From NCBI GenBank assembly GCA_913061425.1, contig CAJXUO010000057.1, positions 1-7,758 of the forward strand: DNA of 7,758 nt, given 5' to 3'. Both the position numbers and the translations under genes were made by a program. Shown here piece by piece: positions 6,379 to 7,758 of the stretch; position 1 is the first letter of the stretch; each line of letters opens with the position of its first letter. Under the pieces are notes generated by a model, which was not told where the DNA came from, did no database searches, and worked only from the letters and a program-made list of their open reading frames with translations. This DNA comes from an uncultured Lutibacter sp. GTDB taxonomy: Bacteria; Bacteroidota; Bacteroidia; Flavobacteriales; Flavobacteriaceae.

Positions 6379-7173
6379 ATGCAATATCAAGGTGTACTTA
6401 AAAAAATGATGACTTCTAATGACAAAACGGTTCAATACTTTTTAGATATGGAGACTGATTTTATTAATATGAATCAGTTATTGGATAAAGAAATAACCAT
6501 GTCGTTTGTTAAATACGAATGTTTAAATTGTCATCTTGACAAGCAAATATATCGTCAAGGGTTTTGTAAAAGTTGTTTTTTTGAAACACCAAATGCTGGA
6601 GATTGGATACTGAAACCAGAACTAAGTACTGCGCATTTAGGAAAAGAAGATAGAGATTTAGAGTTTGAAAAAAAGATGCAGTTAAAACCACATATTGTTT
6701 ATTTAGCCAATTCTAGTGATGTTAAAGTTGGAGTAACCAGAAAATCTCAAATTCCTACACGTTGGATTGATCAAGGAGCGCATGAAGCAATTGAAATAGT
6801 TGAGGTTCCAAATAGATATTTGGCAGGGATAACAGAAGTTGCGTTAAAACAATATGTATCTGATACAACAAATTGGAGAAAGATGTTGACAAATGATATT
6901 ACTGATGCTGATTTGGTAGTGGAAAAAGAGAAATTATCACAATATATTCCAGATGAAGTAAAAGAATATTACTTAGATAAAAACATAAAGGAAACGCAAA
7001 TTAATTTTCCAGTAAATCAATATCCTCAAAAGGTTAAAAGTTTAAATTTGATTAAAACACCAACGTATCAAGGTGTCTTGAAAGGTATAAAAGGACAGTA
7101 TTTAATATTTGAAGATAGTACGGTTTTTAACATCCGTGCAAATGAAGGATTGGTCGTTAAAATTACCTTGTAG
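6379..7173 (+). CDS. DUF2797 domain protein with zinc-ribbon-like motif, function unknown
   Basis: This 264-residue protein resembles the DUF2797 family, which has no established function that I know of. Near the N-terminus is a four-cysteine pair, Cys48-x2-Cys51 and Cys63-x2-Cys66, probably binding zinc. The central block, HIVYLA (105-110), KVGVTR (116-121), RWIDQGA (128-134) and an Ala-Gly-Ile-Thr-Glu helix with Glu153, is the most conserved-looking part. Its order of Tyr, Gly, Arg and Glu recalls the GIY-YIG nuclease core, especially the T5orf172 type; this is inference. Both ends carry the same segment, YQGVLK, at residues 3-8 and 230-235, suggesting that the termini pack together in one sheet. 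It has no signal peptide or membrane helix. The start at 6379 keeps the N-terminal YQGVLK. It is divergent from GH3 and overlaps the lacI-type gene by 11 bases at its 3' end. Confidence 0.88.
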   Translation: MQYQGVLKKMMTSNDKTVQYFLDMETDFINMNQLLDKEITMSFVKYECLNCHLDKQIYRQGFCKSCFFETPNAGDWILKPELSTAHLGKEDRDLEFEKKMQLKPHIVYLANSSDVKVGVTRKSQIPTRWIDQGAHEAIEIVEVPNRYLAGITEVALKQYVSDTTNWRKMLTNDITDADLVVEKEKLSQYIPDEVKEYYLDKNIKETQINFPVNQYPQKVKSLNLIKTPTYQGVLKGIKGQYLIFEDSTVFNIRANEGLVVKITL

Positions 7174-7758
7174 AATTTCTAATAACTAAATCAGTTTTAA
7201 TCACTGTAGTAATTATTTCCTGTTGCTTTTTTTCTAATTTTTCAATCAGCATTTTTGCTGCAGTTTCTCCCATTATTTCTCCATGCTGACTAACGGTTGT
7301 TAATTTAGGGCTAGAATGTCTTGCTAAAATTCCGTTTGAAAAAGCAATTACAGAAATATCTCTTGGGATGTTGAGGTTATTTTTTATGGCTGATTTCATC
7401 GCTGCGATGGCTAGAGATTCACCAAGAGCAATTACACTATCAATTTTATTATTCTTAAAAAAGGGCGTTAAAATAGCTTCATATTTTTTATAATCTTTTT
7501 CAAAAATATGAATCACTAAATCTGGATTGAATTTTAAGTCTGCATTTTTCAACCCTTTTTCATATCCTAGAAAACGTTGTTTTCCAATATGTAAATTACT
7601 GATAGTTGAAATAAAAGCAATGTTTTTATGGCCTCTTTTAGCAAGGAAATCTACAGTGCTTAAAGCACCGTTATAATCGTCAGCAATTACTTTGTCACAT
7701 TGTACATTATCAGAAGTTCTATCAAACATTACAATAGGTGTCCCGTCATCAATAGTAT
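7163..7758 (-). CDS. LacI-family transcriptional regulator, effector-binding domain (N-terminus outside window)
   Basis: This is the C-terminal part of a LacI/GalR-type repressor. The frame stays open to the right edge: nine whole codons (TIDDGTPIV) precede the internal Met at 7729, so that Met is not the start. Visible parts belong to the periplasmic-binding-like sugar domain: GTPIVMFDR, CDKVIADDYNGA (11-22 from that Met), KRGHKNIAFIS, PRDISVIAFSNG (122-133) and LTTVSQHGEIMGETAA (143-158), ending in a typical DLVIRNSTR tail. The helix-turn-helix domain and start would lie beyond base 7758. Related flavobacterial regulators often control sugar-use genes; the effector cannot be told from this part, and no target operon is visible. 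It converges on the DUF2797 gene with overlapping stop regions. Confidence 0.92.
   Translation of the reverse strand, partial: TIDDGTPIVMFDRTSDNVQCDKVIADDYNGALSTVDFLAKRGHKNIAFISTISNLHIGKQRFLGYEKGLKNADLKFNPDLVIHIFEKDYKKYEAILTPFFKNNKIDSVIALGESLAIAAMKSAIKNNLNIPRDISVIAFSNGILARHSSPKLTTVSQHGEIMGETAAKMLIEKLEKKQQEIITTVIKTDLVIRNSTR

Overview
The window is AT-rich DNA, about one third GC by eye, from a bacterium of the phylum Bacteroidota, most likely the family Flavobacteriaceae. The evidence is threefold: the protein sequences match flavobacterial forms of AroA, QueA, RlmN, GH3, DUF2797 and LacI; the only clear promoter has the Bacteroidota pattern (TTG, then TAnnTTTG); and purine-rich Shine-Dalgarno sites are generally absent. 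The genus cannot be named from this window.

Bases 1-46 are not biological. They are an Illumina Nextera i5 adapter with index CTCTCTAT and the 19-bp Tn5 mosaic end, left on a contig end. Genomic sequence starts at about 47, so the first gene, a small two-helix membrane protein, has lost its 5' end and must not be given the adapter-encoded start 'MCIRD'.

Bases 48-4812 hold a plus-strand run of five genes: the membrane protein fragment, aroA (shikimate pathway), queA (queuosine in tRNA), rlmN (23S rRNA and tRNA methylation) and a long-chain polyprenyl diphosphate synthase. aroA follows the membrane gene after 3 bases in the same frame and probably starts at TTG. A strong promoter lies before queA and a strong rho-independent terminator follows it, so queA looks like its own transcription unit. 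rlmN and the prenyl synthase come next with short AT-rich gaps.

Bases 4827-6335, minus strand, encode a GH3-family acyl-adenylating enzyme that converges on the prenyl synthase with 14 bases between stops. Diverging from it across 43 bases is a DUF2797 protein (6379-7173, plus) with a CxxC...CxxC zinc-ribbon-like motif and a central segment that resembles the GIY-YIG/T5orf172 nuclease core. At the right edge is the effector-binding part of a LacI-family repressor (minus strand), whose DNA-binding domain lies outside the window. It overlaps the DUF2797 gene tail to tail by 11 bases.

Most of the window is conserved core genome: aromatic precursors and isoprenoid side chains (which could both feed menaquinone) and RNA modification. 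The least understood parts are the divergent GH3/DUF2797 pair. I see no CRISPR array, RNA gene, insertion sequence or obvious defence cassette. There is no stretch over 300 bases without a gene.
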